A stretch of 64,000 bases of DNA from Bretschneidera sinensis (GCA_023935145.1 CM043700.1:62151620-62215619); one strand, 5' to 3'; shown: positions 1 to 11,569, counted from the stretch's first letter. Numbers and translations are program-made. Notes: generated by a model not told the origin, from the sequence alone.

Positions 1-345
1 TAAAAGCGGATACATTGGGTGCTTTTGGTTTAGTTGGGATATTCTTTGTTTTTTGTCTTATAGTTGGATTCATGGAATGTTTTGATAGGCTATATTTTTA
101 GAACATGTATGCTTAACTTCGGTGGGGTGGATTCGAAAACCTTAGTGCTTTTAATTATTAGTTTTTAAATCAACTTAGCTTAGTTTATATTTCTTTTGCA
201 ATATCATTCACAATTTGAAACTAGGTTAAGATAAAGTTAGTTTAGATTAAAAATATATTTTCACAACACAATTCCCTGTGGATTCGACCTCGCACTTGCA
301 CAACACTATATTGCAAACGACTCGTGCGCTTGCCAGTAATTTAAA
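1..345 (+). repeat. 3' end of an Athila-like LTR
   Basis: The segment is AT-rich and ends with the motif CCCTGTGGATTCGACCTCGC at about 272-291, which is typical of the end of plant Athila LTRs. A protein start (ATG at 358) of Athila-accessory type follows at once. No clear primer-binding site can be read between about 330 and 357, so the junction is degraded. The 5' part of this LTR lies outside the window. The family assignment is inferred from the conserved motif and the following ORF. Confidence 0.5.
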
Positions 346-357
346 ACTCACAACACC

Positions 358-1517
358 ATGGCACCAAAGACCAAGAAACCTAGGGGAAAACAACAACAAG
401 AGTTTGATGATACCAAATTTGTTAGTTTTGAAGCAAGTGAGAGATGTATTAGAATGATGCAAAGCAGAAAACTCATTCCCGAGAGAGGATTCAACATCAC
501 TGAAAGGGGGAACCCGACTCTATTTAGAATGATTCTCGATAGGAATTAGGGTACATTTACAAGACCACCCTCTCCTTCCCTCACAAATTTGGTTAGAGAA
601 TTTTACGCTAATGCCGACGAGCATAACAATCGTAAAGTGAGGGTGAGAGGCCACACAGTCTATTTCAGCAGCACATCCATAAATAGATTCTATGGGTTAC
701 TGACATCGAACACAGTGAGTATAGTGCATATGTGTCTATAATTAATTATGAAGAGATTTGCCATATTCTCTATGTTCCGAGCACTACATGGAAAATGACG
801 GGTGATACTCCTATCAATTTGCCCATTACTTCTCTGAATGTCAATGCTCGGGCTTGGCAATTTTTTGTGTGTCAGAAGTTGATGCCTACCCTGCACTATA
901 GTGACCTCAATGTTGAGCGACCTATTCTGATTTATGCAATTTTGATAGGAATGACTATCAATGTGGGCCAGGTCATCTTTAACTCTATCCTAGACACTGT
1001 TAGACTAAAGCTTGGATTATACTTTCCTTATTTAATTACCCAATTGTGCATCTGAGCTGGAGTCCAATACAGTACTGATGAGGAAGCCCAGCAACAAAAG
1101 AAATCCATCGATGATGGCATGCTCGCTCACATTAGAGCCTCCAGGCCGCCAACTCCGGGAGAGGGAGCAGTAATTGCAGTGCCCCCTCCCCCCTCTAGGC
1201 ATTTCATGGTTGCTAAGCGCCTTGAGCGTTTAGAGAGTCGTTTTGACAAGCATCAGAAACTGTTGTTTGATAGGCTAGATCGTCAAGACCAATTGTTGGC
1301 TAGGCAAGACCGATTCTTGGCTCTGCAAGCCGATTATCAAGTGAAGGTCTACTCTTCTTTTAGTCAGATGTACCAACACCTTACCTTCGCTACTGGTTGT
1401 AATATGGGTCACTTTCCTACTATGCCACCCTATCCGGGTTCATCTTTTGACCATCCTCCCGAGGAAAGTGAAGAGACCGAAGAGTATGAAGAAGAGGATG
1501 AGGACTTAGAGGATTAG
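358..1517 (+). pseudogene. Athila-type accessory ORF (putative plant transposon protein), decayed
   Basis: An ATG at 358 opens a lysine-rich N-terminus, then a segment with an ERGF motif, as in the plant proteins annotated as putative plant transposon protein that accompany Athila-like retroelements. The frame is closed by TAG at 547 but the same protein continues: EFYANADEHNN-type sequence near 600, a shifted frame at 732-1055, and a final open stretch at 1119-1517. That last stretch is a Q/D/R-rich heptad-like segment (probable coiled coil, about 1210-1340) followed by an acidic C-terminus. At least one stop and two frame changes separate the pieces, so no functional product is expected. 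The function of this protein family is not known to me beyond its association with Athila elements. Confidence 0.55.
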
Positions 1518-3189
1518 TTTAGGGTTATCTCTTGTTTGTCTACTTTTATTTTATTTTATTTTAAACTGTACTAACATTTCTTGTGTTTCATTATTTCATT
1601 TTTCGTCCTTTATTTTAGTTTTTAGTTATTTATTTCCATTTCATATGCTAACCTAACATACGGTGGGAATCTCGATGTTACACCGCAGTTGCTTTCTTTT
1701 TGTTTGTTTTGTTCTATGTTGCAGATCAAAAATTTCAGTGAGAAGAACGGCAGCCTTAGAATTAATTCACATGTCGATGATATGAGCTTAATCGAGTTAG
1801 TATATAGTGTTTAGAAGAAGTTAAATCTTGCTTCACTTTGAGAATAAATTAAGTGTCAATCTTTCTTTGGTTTGAGACTCTGGTTTGTGGTAAGATTGCA
1901 TGATTAGTCTAAAGCATTTAGAAAAGTTTTATGTGCGATTGTTTTGTGAATACTTTTGCGGTCTTAACATGCTCTAGAACTTATTTTATAATCACTTGAG
2001 GCGAAAATCATAGAATGCACACTACTTAGGATATGATGTAGGCCATTTTGGACCGTTTGAGCCTTTTTAAACTTACCCTTGTTATATTTATCACTAGTTC
2101 ACCTATTTGCCTTTTCTTGAAAAAGAATTTGAGCCTTATTTCTTTCGATAGGCCATTTACTCACCTTTATGAGCTTAAAAATATTTTATCCTTACCTTTC
2201 TTTTAAAAGAACCTAGTTATACACATTTGTTGAGAAGCACTTAAGAAGAGTAAGGATGAAAATATGAGAAAATATTACTACCATAACCCAAGTACATTAA
2301 AAGAGATAAGTTGGGGGTTGTGGAAAAGAGTAAAAAAAAAGATAAAAATGAGGTGAATGGTTATGTGCCAAAATAAAAAAAGAAGTTAATTATGGCAAAG
2401 AAAGAAGAAAAAAAAAGGGTGGTGATTTATGGAGAGAAATGCTCGAAAAAATGGTTGAAAGAGTTGGATGTTGAAGTAAGGTTATCTAGTGCTTAAAGTG
2501 GTTATGTTTCAATTAAGAGACTTAGTTCTTTTATTTGTTTAAACTTTCTCATTCTTTCTTGACCTTTACCCTAGCCTAACCTTACAAGCTTATTAAAGAC
2601 CTATTGATCCGATGTAGTGTGATTTTTCTACATAGTAGAGAGTGATTTGAAAAGTGAGCCTATGAAGCTTGATTTGTGATTGATGTCGCACAATTTAATA
2701 TATTTTTAGAGGCCAAGACTTGTATTCATGCTATGTTGTGCATAAAATCATCTGGATGTTCGGATTAATGGACTGTGGTAAGACGGATGATAAGAGTCGA
2801 TAACAATTTTAAGGTTGACATTTGGATTATTCTTGGACTTGAGTGATATTTAATGATTCTATGTGCTGTATGTTATGTATGATTTTTGAGACAAAGATTT
2901 TGAATCACTCTTGGTTAACGCCAACATTGCTATATTTTGTTTTGATAAAGAATTTATTTCATGTCTTTCGCTTGAATTGCTAGGGACTAGCAATAAGCTA
3001 ATTGGGGGTTATGATGAGAGCCGTAAAACGCATCTTAACAGTGCTTATTTGTTAGCATTTTGGAGTTGGTCTAGGGTTCAATTACTCGTTTTTACCTTAA
3101 CAATTCTAAAGTATCCTACTTGGATCATTGATCTATTTCAGTGCATTTTCAAGTGCTTTGAGTTCAAAAGAGATGATAAAGCTTTCTAT
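1518..3189. other. Non-coding 3' region of the Athila-like remnant
   Basis: There is no convincing gene here. The motif GGCCATTTTGGACCGTTTGA at 2042-2061 resembles the non-coding 3' region of Athila-like elements. A purine-rich stretch around 2305-2330 could be a polypurine tract. The open frame at 2911-3195 is short and shows no recognisable domain. Where the 3' LTR begins cannot be fixed. Confidence 0.4.
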
Positions 3190-4330
3190 GTTTAAAGCAC
3201 CAAAAGTTCATGTATTTCGGAGTGAAAGGAGTAGTTTTGGAAGACCCGGTGTGCGTCAAGACCTCAAGCCTTGCTCACAAGTTCCATAAGCTTCTTGGAT
3301 ATAAAACTAAGAGTGAGCACTGTGGCATTGAGAAGAGAGCGTCGCACTCTCTAAAACAGCATCTACCCAGCGCCGCACCTTGGACTGCCCAGTGCCACAC
3401 CATCCAGAACACCACCAATCTCAGACAAAGGCAGTGCCTAGGTGCTGGTAAGGCTGAGGTGCGGCACCAGTTCGGTCCCTTGACCTAATTAGGGTGTTTT
3501 TGAAGACATTTTCCGGCCCAAAATGCCCCTAAACCTTATGGGCTATAAATAGAACCTTAAGGGTTTGCAGCCACTATTCAATTAACCATTCTTCCAAGTC
3601 TCTTAAGGCTGGAAATCAATAGGAGAGCTCCATATTCTTCATCAACCTTGAGCCCCATGGCCAACTAATCTCCAAGCAAGGCAAAGGGATGAATTCTTAG
3701 GTGTTGTTGTTCTTATTTTCCATTCTTGATTCAATTGTAAGGATTATTGCATATTGTTTATAATTTACTCTTTGATTAAGTAAGAATTAGAGACTTTACT
3801 CTTAATTCGGTGATTGCATCTTCCTCCTCCATATAAGTTTAGTCAAGCTCTTCTTGTGTCAAGTTGTTTAGATGTGATTGATTTCAATAAATTTATCTTA
3901 TAGATTGTCCATTACTGCGGTATTGTCATTGAGATATATTGCCGTTTCTTGATAATCTATGAGATAGAGCATGTGTGCTTGAATCGAAACTAAAGAGTGA
4001 TTTGTAGCAATTAAATTAGGGTTTATAAATGTGCTTGATTGAATATTTGCTGATTGCTTGTTTGGGATGTGAAACTTGCAATCGAGATAAAAACAATTGA
4101 ATCGAGAGTGGAACAAGGCAACAAACCTAGGAAGGATTCCCAGAACTTTGTTGTTTCGTTTATATTCTCAATTATATTTACACAGTTTTTCTCACAATAC
4201 ATCATTATCAAAACTCATATTCTTTCGTTTAACTTTTATTGTTCATGTTAAGGTTTACATTTTCTCTTGTAGTACGCGTTTCCTCGTGGGATCGACATCT
4301 CATCTATATACAATAACCGTGTGATAGTTT
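3190..4330 (+). repeat. LTR-like segment of a second Athila-like family
   Basis: A locally GC-richer stretch (about 3240-3480) is followed by a TATA box, CTATAAATAG at 3543-3552, and a long T-rich leader. The segment ends with CCTCGTGGGATCGACATCTC at 4283-4302, the conserved motif near the end of Athila LTRs. The sequence differs from the LTR end at 1-345, so the two belong to different families. Element A starts abruptly just downstream. The left border is a guess. Confidence 0.45.
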
Positions 4331-4339
4331 GAGCGTAAT

Positions 4340-6955
4340 CAGGCACCGCAAAAAAATTTATGCCCAGTCAGTAGCCTCGGTCACCGGACCCCATAAGAGA
4401 CGGAAGGAGGATCTAGAAGGAGTCAAGACCCCTCATGATGACGCTATGGTCATCTCCCTTCTCGTGGCTAACCACGAGGTCAGGCGCATCCTGATCAACA
4501 ATGGGAGTTCGACCAACATCCTATTCTACAATGCCTTCCAGTGAATACAATTGGGAGACTCTCGGTTGGAGCCAGTTTTCATCCCACTCTTCGGTTTTCG
4601 AGGGCCCGGCGTTTGTAGAAGGCAGTGTAGTTCTCCTAGTAACTGCAAGAACGACCCCACAAAAAACGACCGTGCAAACTACTTTCCTAATCGTCAAACA
4701 GCCTTCGTCCTACAACATGATCCTCAACAAACTTACCCTAAAATAAGCTCTGAGCGGTCGTCTCAACATATTACTTAAAGGTGAAATTCCCCACTGAAGA
4801 AGGAGTGGGCGAGATTCCAGGAGACCAGTAGATATTCAGGTCTTGCTATCTTATCGCAGTGAGAAAAGGCGGGAGGGCAAAATCTCTCCTACTTCAATTA
4901 GACGACCTTAGGACGAAGGGAGGAATCTAAAGGGCCAACTAGTAGAGGAGTTAACCGTGATCCCCCTCGGTGAGGATGTCTCCCGAACCATCCAGATAGG
5001 TTCCAACGTCCTCGAGGCTCTTAGAGGACCCTTACTCGCCCTCCTCCGAGAAAACCAGGACTTCTTCGCCTGGTCAGCCGCAGACATGCTCGGGATCAGC
5101 CCGGAGGTGATAGTACACTGGTTGAATATGGACCCGAACCACAAGCTGATCATCTAGGAAAAGAGATTGTTCGCACCCGAGCGATAAACCGCTGTCCAGA
5201 CTGAGGTGGATAAGCTACTCACGGCCAACTTCATTCGATAAGCGGACTACCCGGACTGGGTGTCCAATATAGTGATGGTGAAGAAGACCAGTGGTAAATG
5301 ACGGATCTGCATCGAATTCTCAAAACTGAACAAAGCCTACCCAAAGGATAGCTTTCCTCTACCAAGGATCGACCAGCAAGTCGATGCAACATCAAGGCAC
5401 AAGTTGCTGACCTTTATGGATGCATACTCTGGGTATAACCAAATCCTTTTATACAAGCTCGATCAGAAGAAAATGGCCTCCATCACTGGGTAAGGACTTT
5501 ACTGTTACAAAGTCATGCCCTTCGATTTGAAAAACGCCGGAGCCACCTACCAGAGATTGATAAATAAAATCTTTCGGGAATAGATCGGCTAAAACATGGA
5601 GGTCTATGTAGACGATATGCTGGTGAAAAATGTCAGAGCTAAGGACCATGAAAACGACTTACAAGAAGCCTTCGAAGTCTTTTGACACCACTAAATGAAG
5701 CTGAACCCCTCTAAGTGCACCTTCGAAGTCACCGGAGGAAAGTTCATCGGCTTCATGGTAACCCAAAGGGGCATAGACGTGAACCCCAAAAAGATAGAGG
5801 CCGTCATAAACATGAAACCACCTTAGACTGTGAGCGAGGTCCAACGACTCACTGGGCGGATAGTGGCCTTGAGCTGATTCATGTCAAAATCCGTGGAAAA
5901 ACGCCTCCCTTTCTTCAAAGCCATCAGAAAGGCCAAGGACTTCGACTGGTCCTAGGACTGCTAGGAGGCATTCGATGAGCTGAAAAAAAAATTGGGTTCG
6001 CCCCCTTGCTTACCAAACCCATTTCCAGTAAATCATTTTTCCTATGCCTCTCGGTCGGACACGAAGTGGTGGCCTCCATCCTAATTCGATAAGAGGCAGG
6101 CATCCAGAGACCCGTGTACTAATTCGATAAGCAAGGTCCTCCACGACGCTGAAACCCGGTATCTTCCTGTGGAAAAGATGGCGTATGCCCTCCTAATCAT
6201 GGCCTGCAAACTTCGGTCGTACTTTCAAGCCCACACAATCGTCCTCTTAACTGATAAGCCCCTTCGACAAGTGCTCCATAAGTCGGATGTCTTCGGAAAA
6301 ATGGTCAAATGATCTGTGAAACTTAGGGAGTTCGACATTCGTTATCGACCTCACATAGCCATCAAAGCCTAGGCCTTAGTCGACTTTATTGTGGAGACCA
6401 CTCTCCCAATTCAGGAGGATTTTAACCCAGATCTCAGCGAGACTAAGATAGTCCTTCAGTGGACGCTCCACGTCGATGGATCCTCCAACGACGCCAGGAG
6501 TAGCGCCAGGCTCATCTTAAGTGGCCCAGACAGCTTTACCATTGAGTACGCCTTAAGGTTTTGATTTAGAGCCTCAAATAATGAAGCTGAGTACGAGGCT
6601 TTGTTGGCTGGGATGAAGCTGGCCAGGGTACTATTAGTAGAGGAATTGGTAAAGAAGTACAAAATTGCCAACAATAAGCTACTATCTCTCGCAGACCGGT
6701 GAACCCCCTCACCTCTGTTACTAGCCCGCTTTCTTTTGCCATGTAGGGGATGGATCTCCTCAGACCTTTCACCGAAGTACCTGGTTAACGGAAGTATCTC
6801 ATTGTGGCAATAGACTACTTTATGAAGTAAGTAGAAGCCGAAACACTAGCCTGTATCACCGACCATCAGGCTAGGGGCTTAAGTGGATCAAAAAGGTGTG
6901 CCGCCGCAGCACATTCCACACACTTGGAACACCGAGCATCTCCGACGATTCTATC
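4340..6955 (+). pseudogene. Tat-type pol polyprotein (PR-RT-RH-aRH-IN), many stops
   Basis: The protease remnant near 4440-4545 reads VRRILINNGSS, with N where the catalytic D of the D-[ST]-G motif is expected. RT follows at about 4957-5990, with DYPDWVSN, SFPLPRID, an intact YVDD at about 5607-5618, and CTFEVTGGKFIGF. RNase H covers about 6150-6400, and a second, archaeal-type RNase H segment covers 6420-6700 (HVDGSS, SNNEAEYEALLAGMK). Sequence then jumps to the first part of the integrase core (IVAIDYF near 6800) and from about 6890 to the polyprotein end (TWNTEHLRRFY), so most of the integrase is deleted. More than ten in-frame stops are present. Several replace Q, R or W codons (CAG to TAG, CGA to TGA, TGG to TAG or TGA), consistent with cytosine deamination. 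It is non-functional. Confidence 0.85.
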
Positions 6956-7129
6956 AATGAACTCGGACATCGGGCACAAGTCACAAAAGAAGTTTGGTTA
7001 AAGTAAAAATTGTAATTGACGATTACAATAAACAAAAAGTTTAAGAAAAAAGAAGTTTTTATTAAAATTATCAAAAAGTACAAAAAAGGCACTAACAGCC
7101 TTGAGTTATAAAAAGGAAAGCAAAAAAGC

Positions 7130-8754
7130 CTAATGTAGCCCCGGGGCAGCCTCAGCATCGGCCACGACCTCAGGCTGAGCAGCCACCTCCTCCTTAGTAG
7201 GAGCTTCGTCCTCGGCCTCCGCAGCAGCAACCTCATCCTCTTCGGGGTCCAAAAGGTCGAGGCTCGAGAACTCAATCTTAGGGTGTAGTGCCTCAAGCTT
7301 CCTCTTAGTTCAATCTTAGGATTCAACTATAGAACATAGAGCCTCGGTAGGCCTCCTCGACAGCTCCAACCAATCACGGGGAGGGATCCCCATGATTAAA
7401 TGCTCCCGTGCCACTCGGGGGTGCGCAAAGACGAAGTCATTGACTTTCAGGGCCTGAAAGTGACACCCTAAGAAGGGCCAGGAGCAGCTGAAGGCCCCAG
7501 GGAGGTAACAGTAACCGAAACAGGCTCCGACTCCGGAGAGTGTCACAGAGGACTCTCCAGGTTGATCGGGATAGGAGATGGGGCTCGAGGCCTCTTCTTA
7601 GCCCCCGACCCCTAGGCCTGTTGCTTTTTAATCACGATAGCCCTTCTCCTCTCTAGGGAGAGCTTCTTTGCTTACTCCTTAGCTCTCGCCATTGCTTCCA
7701 TCTCTGTCCAAACACGAAAAAGAAGAAAATATATAAGTACAAAATTCAGAGCAGAAGCAAAGCAGAAATAAAAGAAAACTACAAATCTAAAGAGAAAGGC
7801 ACAAGGTTACCACTCTTAATAGAGGACTCAGGGCATAGGAGCAAAGGTCGCGCCTCGTCAGTTCCTCGTTATCATAGAGGACCTCCACATCCAACAGTGC
7901 GGCCACCATAGCATCCATGGTCTCCTACTCGCATGGGAGAAGACTTGGCTTCTTACACTTCCCAGCCTGGTCTAGGCTCCACGAGAGGGGAAGGCCAAAG
8001 TCTTCAGTAGCCCGAACGTAGAAGAAGGACTTTTTCCATCTCTTGATCAAGGATGAAGTCTTCTTCAGCAATCTTCCCTGGCCCGGGTACTGACAACTAC
8101 CAATCCAGCTTGGTCGTGTCAGCTGATCTGGAAGTAGGCCTTGAAGACGTCCAGATTCATCAGCCTGTCCACTTCTAGGCAGATGCAGATAAAGGCCATT
8201 ATCAGCCGTACCGAGTTAGGCATTAACTGACATAGCACTATATCAAAGCATCAGAGTACGGCACAGAAAAACGGGTGAAGGGGGAAGCATAGCCCGGCCC
8301 TCATGTGGTATTCATACACACACAATTCATAGAGTGCGTGGCTCGGAAGGGCATCGCAAGCCCTCTCCCCTACCCTGGCCAGCCGGAGGGCATACTCGTA
8401 TAGGATGCAGTACGACTTTCAGATTACTTCCAAGTCTTTTTCTCTAAGCTGGTTGGGGACCGCGTTAGCCTCGAACTCCCATTCTTCCCTTTCCTCCATG
8501 GTTGAGACCCCCCTAATTTCGGGCAGGGCCCCGTCCGTCTCATCCCCAAAAGAGGAGTCCTTTTCAAAATCCTACACAGTGGGGACATAAGGCACCATCA
8601 CTAAGGGCTTCTCCCTAACAACTATATTTTCTAGGGTCTCGCTCTTAGAGGAGGATGTGGCCAACCCCGTCTCCTTAGAACTACCATTACCGCTACTTTT
8701 ACTATTACCACTAACTCTATTAGGTCGGTCTCGGTAACTATCAAATGAAGACAT
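7130..8754 (-). pseudogene. Antisense accessory gene of element A (gypsy-type transposon domain, PF04195-like)
   Basis: Read on the strand opposite to pol. The ATG at 8754 opens MSSFDSYRDRP. A central block, LYELCVYEYHMRAGLCFPLH (about 8345-8285), followed by HPFF, corresponds to the domain Pfam calls putative gypsy type transposon. WKKSFF follows at about 8030. An apparent intron (GTAACC donor at 7810, CAG acceptor ending at 7704, 107 bp) precedes the exon beginning EMEAMARAKE. An AHPRVAREHLIMG block lies near 7430-7390, and an acidic Ala/Glu-rich tail ends at TAG 7130-7132. Stops and frame changes break it. The protein is homologous block by block to the plus-strand gene at 34904-36418 in element B. 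Its role is unknown; antisense ORFs are known from the Tat lineage (for example Grande). Confidence 0.72.
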
Positions 8755-9110
8755 GTTTAAAGTAAAAATAAAGGAAACTCACCAAAGTCCAAATAATTTG
8801 GACTCAAACTCCTTTCTCGACTGGACTGTTCGAATTCCCTCCTCTGCAACTCTCCAACACCGCGCCTCTGAGCACTCACACCAAAGACCAAGCTGATATG
8901 TCCACCAACTCACCCACCAGGAAGTATCAAAACACCAAAACTCTTATGATCCAGGGACGAGAATGAAAACTCTCAAGATTTAAAAGACGAGGATGAAAGC
9001 TCTCAAAAAACTCTCAGAAAGTATTTCAGACGAAGCCGAGTGCTCTTGAAGAAATTCTTTCTAAAAAACTCACTAAGATTGAAGTGAGGAAGAATGGAAA
9101 CAAAAAACCT

Positions 9111-9120
9111 CGTTATATAG
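9111..9120 (-). promoter_or_regulatory. TATA box of the antisense gene in element A
   Basis: Minus-strand CTATATAACG lies about 360 bp upstream of the antisense ATG at 8754. Element B has a TATA box at the equivalent position (34621-34628), about 280 bp before its ATG. The agreement between two diverged copies supports a real antisense promoter. The start site itself is not visible. Confidence 0.5.
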
Positions 9121-9597
9121 AAAAAGGGGGCATAAAGAACGAGGGCATTTAAAACAAAAACGGATGAGGAAATGACGTTTCAGAAGCTCAAGGCTACTTT
9201 CATGCTCCTCAAAAAGTCCATTGCCACAAACTGGATGACACATGATTAGATCTAGGGGTCGTTTGGTTCCCCTAGATGCCGTTTCATCCCCCTAGGCGCC
9301 ATTTTAGTTCCCAACGGTGCTGTTTCATTCCCCAAGGAATTCAATCATTAATGAGCGCCGCCATATTTGTAAAGACGGTGCAGGCATTTAAATGAAAACT
9401 GATGCTAACCACGTGTCACAAAGGTCCGTCTGAGAAGATCGCTCAAGGATATTGGGCCCTCAAAAGAGCCCAAAACCCACAAAAATCTCCAAGGCCTCTT
9501 ACGGGCTCTAAAAGGCCCAAAACATCCCTCATGGGCCTAAGATACAGAAAGCCCAAAAGTCTCCCTGGAACTCAAAAAACAACTCCAATTCCGAGTA
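9121..9597. other. Spacer between the antisense promoter and the minisatellite
   Basis: No gene is recognisable. A loosely repeated phrase (cctagatgccgtttca-like, 9260-9340) and repeated gggctc/aaaggccca phrases (9455-9580) occur. The matching region of element B (34070-34620) carries similar gggctt/cttttgg phrases in the opposite orientation, so this is homologous spacer DNA. Confidence 0.5.
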
Positions 9598-10995
9598 TAT
9601 GGATTGCTCCACACATGCTCAGACCAAGTTCACCAAGTACCGAGCAGATGGATTGCTCCACACATGCTCGAACCAAGTTCTCCAAGGTCGAGTAGATGGA
9701 TTGCTCCACACACACTCGACCCAATAACGTCAAGTTCGAGCATATGTATTGCTCCACACATGCTCGGACCAAGTTCTCCAAGTCCGAGCAAATGGATTGT
9801 TCCACACATGCTTGGACCAAGTTCTCCAAGGCCGAACAGATGGATTGCTCGACACATGCTCTGCCCAATAGCTCCACATGTTTATACCTATGTATCCAAG
9901 GCTAAGCAGATGGATTGCTCCATACATGCTCAGACCAATAGCTCTAAGTCCGAGCAAATGGATTGCTTCAAACATGCTCAGACTAAGTTCTCCGACCTAA
10001 GCAGATGGATTACCCCACACATGCTTGGCCCAATAGCTCCAAGTCCGAGCATATTGATTGCTCCACACATGCTCAGACCAAGTTCGAGCAGATAGATTGC
10101 TCCACACATGCTCGGACCAAATTCTTCAAGACTGAGCAGATGGATTGCTCCACATATGCTAAGCTCAATAGCTCAAAGTCCGAGCATATGGATTGCCTCA
10201 CACATGCTCGGACCTATGTATCCAAGGCTAAGCAGATGGATTACTCCACACATGCTAGACCCAATAGCTCCAAGTCCGAGCATATGGATTGCTCCACGCA
10301 TGCTCGGACCAAGTTCTCCAAGTCAGAGCATATGGAATGCTCCACACATACTCTGCCCAATAACTCAAAATCCAAGCATTTGGATTGCTCCACACATGCT
10401 CGGACCTATGTATCCAAGGTCGAGCAGATGGATTGCTCCACACATGCTCGGCCCAATAGCTCCAAGGCCGAGCAGATGGATTGCTCCACATATGCTCGGA
10501 CCAACTTCCTCAAGGCCGAATAGATAAATTGCTCCACACATGCTCAGACCAAGTTCTTCAAGACTGAGAAAATAGATTGCTCCACACATGCTCAGCCCAA
10601 TAGCTCCAAGTCCGAGCATATGGATTACTCCACACATGCTCGGACCAAGTTCTTCAAGGTCGAGCAGATGGATTGCTCTACACAAGTTCGGCCAAATAGC
10701 TCCAAGTCTGAGAATATGGATTGCTCCACGTATGCTTGGACCAAGTTCTCTAAGACCGAGCAGATGGATTGCTCCACACATGCTCGGCCGAATAGCTCCA
10801 AGTCCGAGCATACGGATTATTCCACACATGCTCGGACCTTTGTCTCCAAGGCTGAGCAGATGGATTGCTCCACACATGCTCGGCCCAATAGCTCCAAGTC
10901 TGAGCATATGGATTGCTCTACATATGCTTGGACCAAGGTCTCTAAGGCTGAGCAGGTGGATTGCTCTTCGTACACTCGGTCAGGCACTGTCAAGG
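9598..10995 (+). repeat. 48-bp minisatellite of element A, about 29 units
   Basis: Units of 48 bp follow the pattern CGAGCAKATGGATTGCTCCA, CACATGCTCG, then gaccaagttctccaag or a cccaatagctccaag variant. Because 48 is a multiple of three, several frames stay open on both strands and repeat every 16 residues, giving apparent proteins of 100-180 residues. I treat these as by-products and not as genes. Every unit contains the inverted pair CGAGCA...TGCTCG spanning 30 nt. The reverse complement of the unit matches the 48-bp unit at 33340-34065 of element B. Confidence 0.95.
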
Positions 10996-11041
10996 CTCGA
11001 TAAAGTGATTACCCCTTTTATTAAAGACTGAACCCTGTAAA

Positions 11042-11083
11042 ACTTCCTTAAGTACATAAATATACTTAAGGAAGTGGGGGACC
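11042..11083 (+). other. Perfect 13-bp hairpin overlapping the polypurine tract of element A
   Basis: Arms ACTTCCTTAAGTA (11042-11054) and TACTTAAGGAAGT (11063-11075) flank an 8-nt loop. The 3' arm runs straight into the purine tract AAGGAAGTGGGGGACC (11068-11083), and the LTR starts at TGATAC, 11086. In LTR retroelements the PPT primes plus-strand DNA synthesis. The same arrangement occurs in element B (33281-33325) and in element G (63104-63150). Confidence 0.78.
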
Positions 11084-11085
11084 TC

Positions 11086-11475
11086 TGATACTACTAAAAA
11101 AACACACACTCAATAAAGACACGACACGTGGATAACCCTTAACTAGGACAGCGAGGTGACATATGGACAACATAGGGCAACCCAACTGGGCCTCCAAGAC
11201 ACCACTGCCCACACAGTTGGACCTCCATGTCATCACCACCTTAAGCAAAAGAGCCGCTTCACCCCCAAAACCCTATAAAAAGATTTAGGTGCACATTCCA
11301 AAAAAGAGATGGCTTCATAAGCTAAAAAGGGAACACCATCATTCCCATACTTCCTACCGCATACTAACAAAAGCATCAGAGCATGCTCGGAGGCGTCCCC
11401 TCCGACGACTCCCTAGCTCACGTTCTCTTCCCTGTGCAGATTCCCTCTAGGCCCGACCTCCAACTTGGCAACACA
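11086..11475 (+). repeat. 3' LTR of element A
   Basis: It begins TGATAC directly after the PPT, the same six bases as the LTR of element B. It contains a G-box-type motif GACACGTGG near 11131, a TATA box CTATAAAA at 11273-11280, and a GC-richer end (CGGAGGCGTCCCCTCCGACG, about 11390-11409) typical of Tat LTR ends. The 3' border near GGCAACACA is approximate because there is no partner LTR in the window. Confidence 0.65.
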
Positions 11476-11569
11476 ATTTTGGTAGCAACTCCCCGGCTCA
11501 AAAGTGAAAACAGAGAAAAAAATGTTGGCTTTAACAAAATCTAGAGGGCCATATATACAGAGAAAGAGA

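Larger units (their letters stand above)
4340..11475 (+). mobile_element. Element A: 5'-truncated Tat-like Ty3/Gypsy retrotransposon
   Basis: Order on the plus strand: protease remnant, RT, RNase H, second RNase H, integrase stub (to about 6955), an antisense accessory gene (8754 to 7130), a 48-bp minisatellite (9598-10995), a hairpin fused to the PPT (11042-11083), and a 3' LTR from 11086. The second RNase H-like segment and the antisense accessory gene are typical of the Tat lineage. The 5' LTR, primer site and gag are absent: the protease remnant lies directly against an unrelated Athila-like LTR end. The same order of parts, in the opposite orientation, is found in element B. Confidence 0.82.

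Noticed and set aside
9598..10995. CRISPR-like array
   Set aside because: Units are directly adjacent, diverged and without unique spacers; the context is a plant retrotransposon.
9572..11031. Long open frames on both strands with a 16-residue period
   Set aside because: They come from a 48-bp tandem repeat, which leaves frames open by arithmetic; there is no start context, domain or codon preference.
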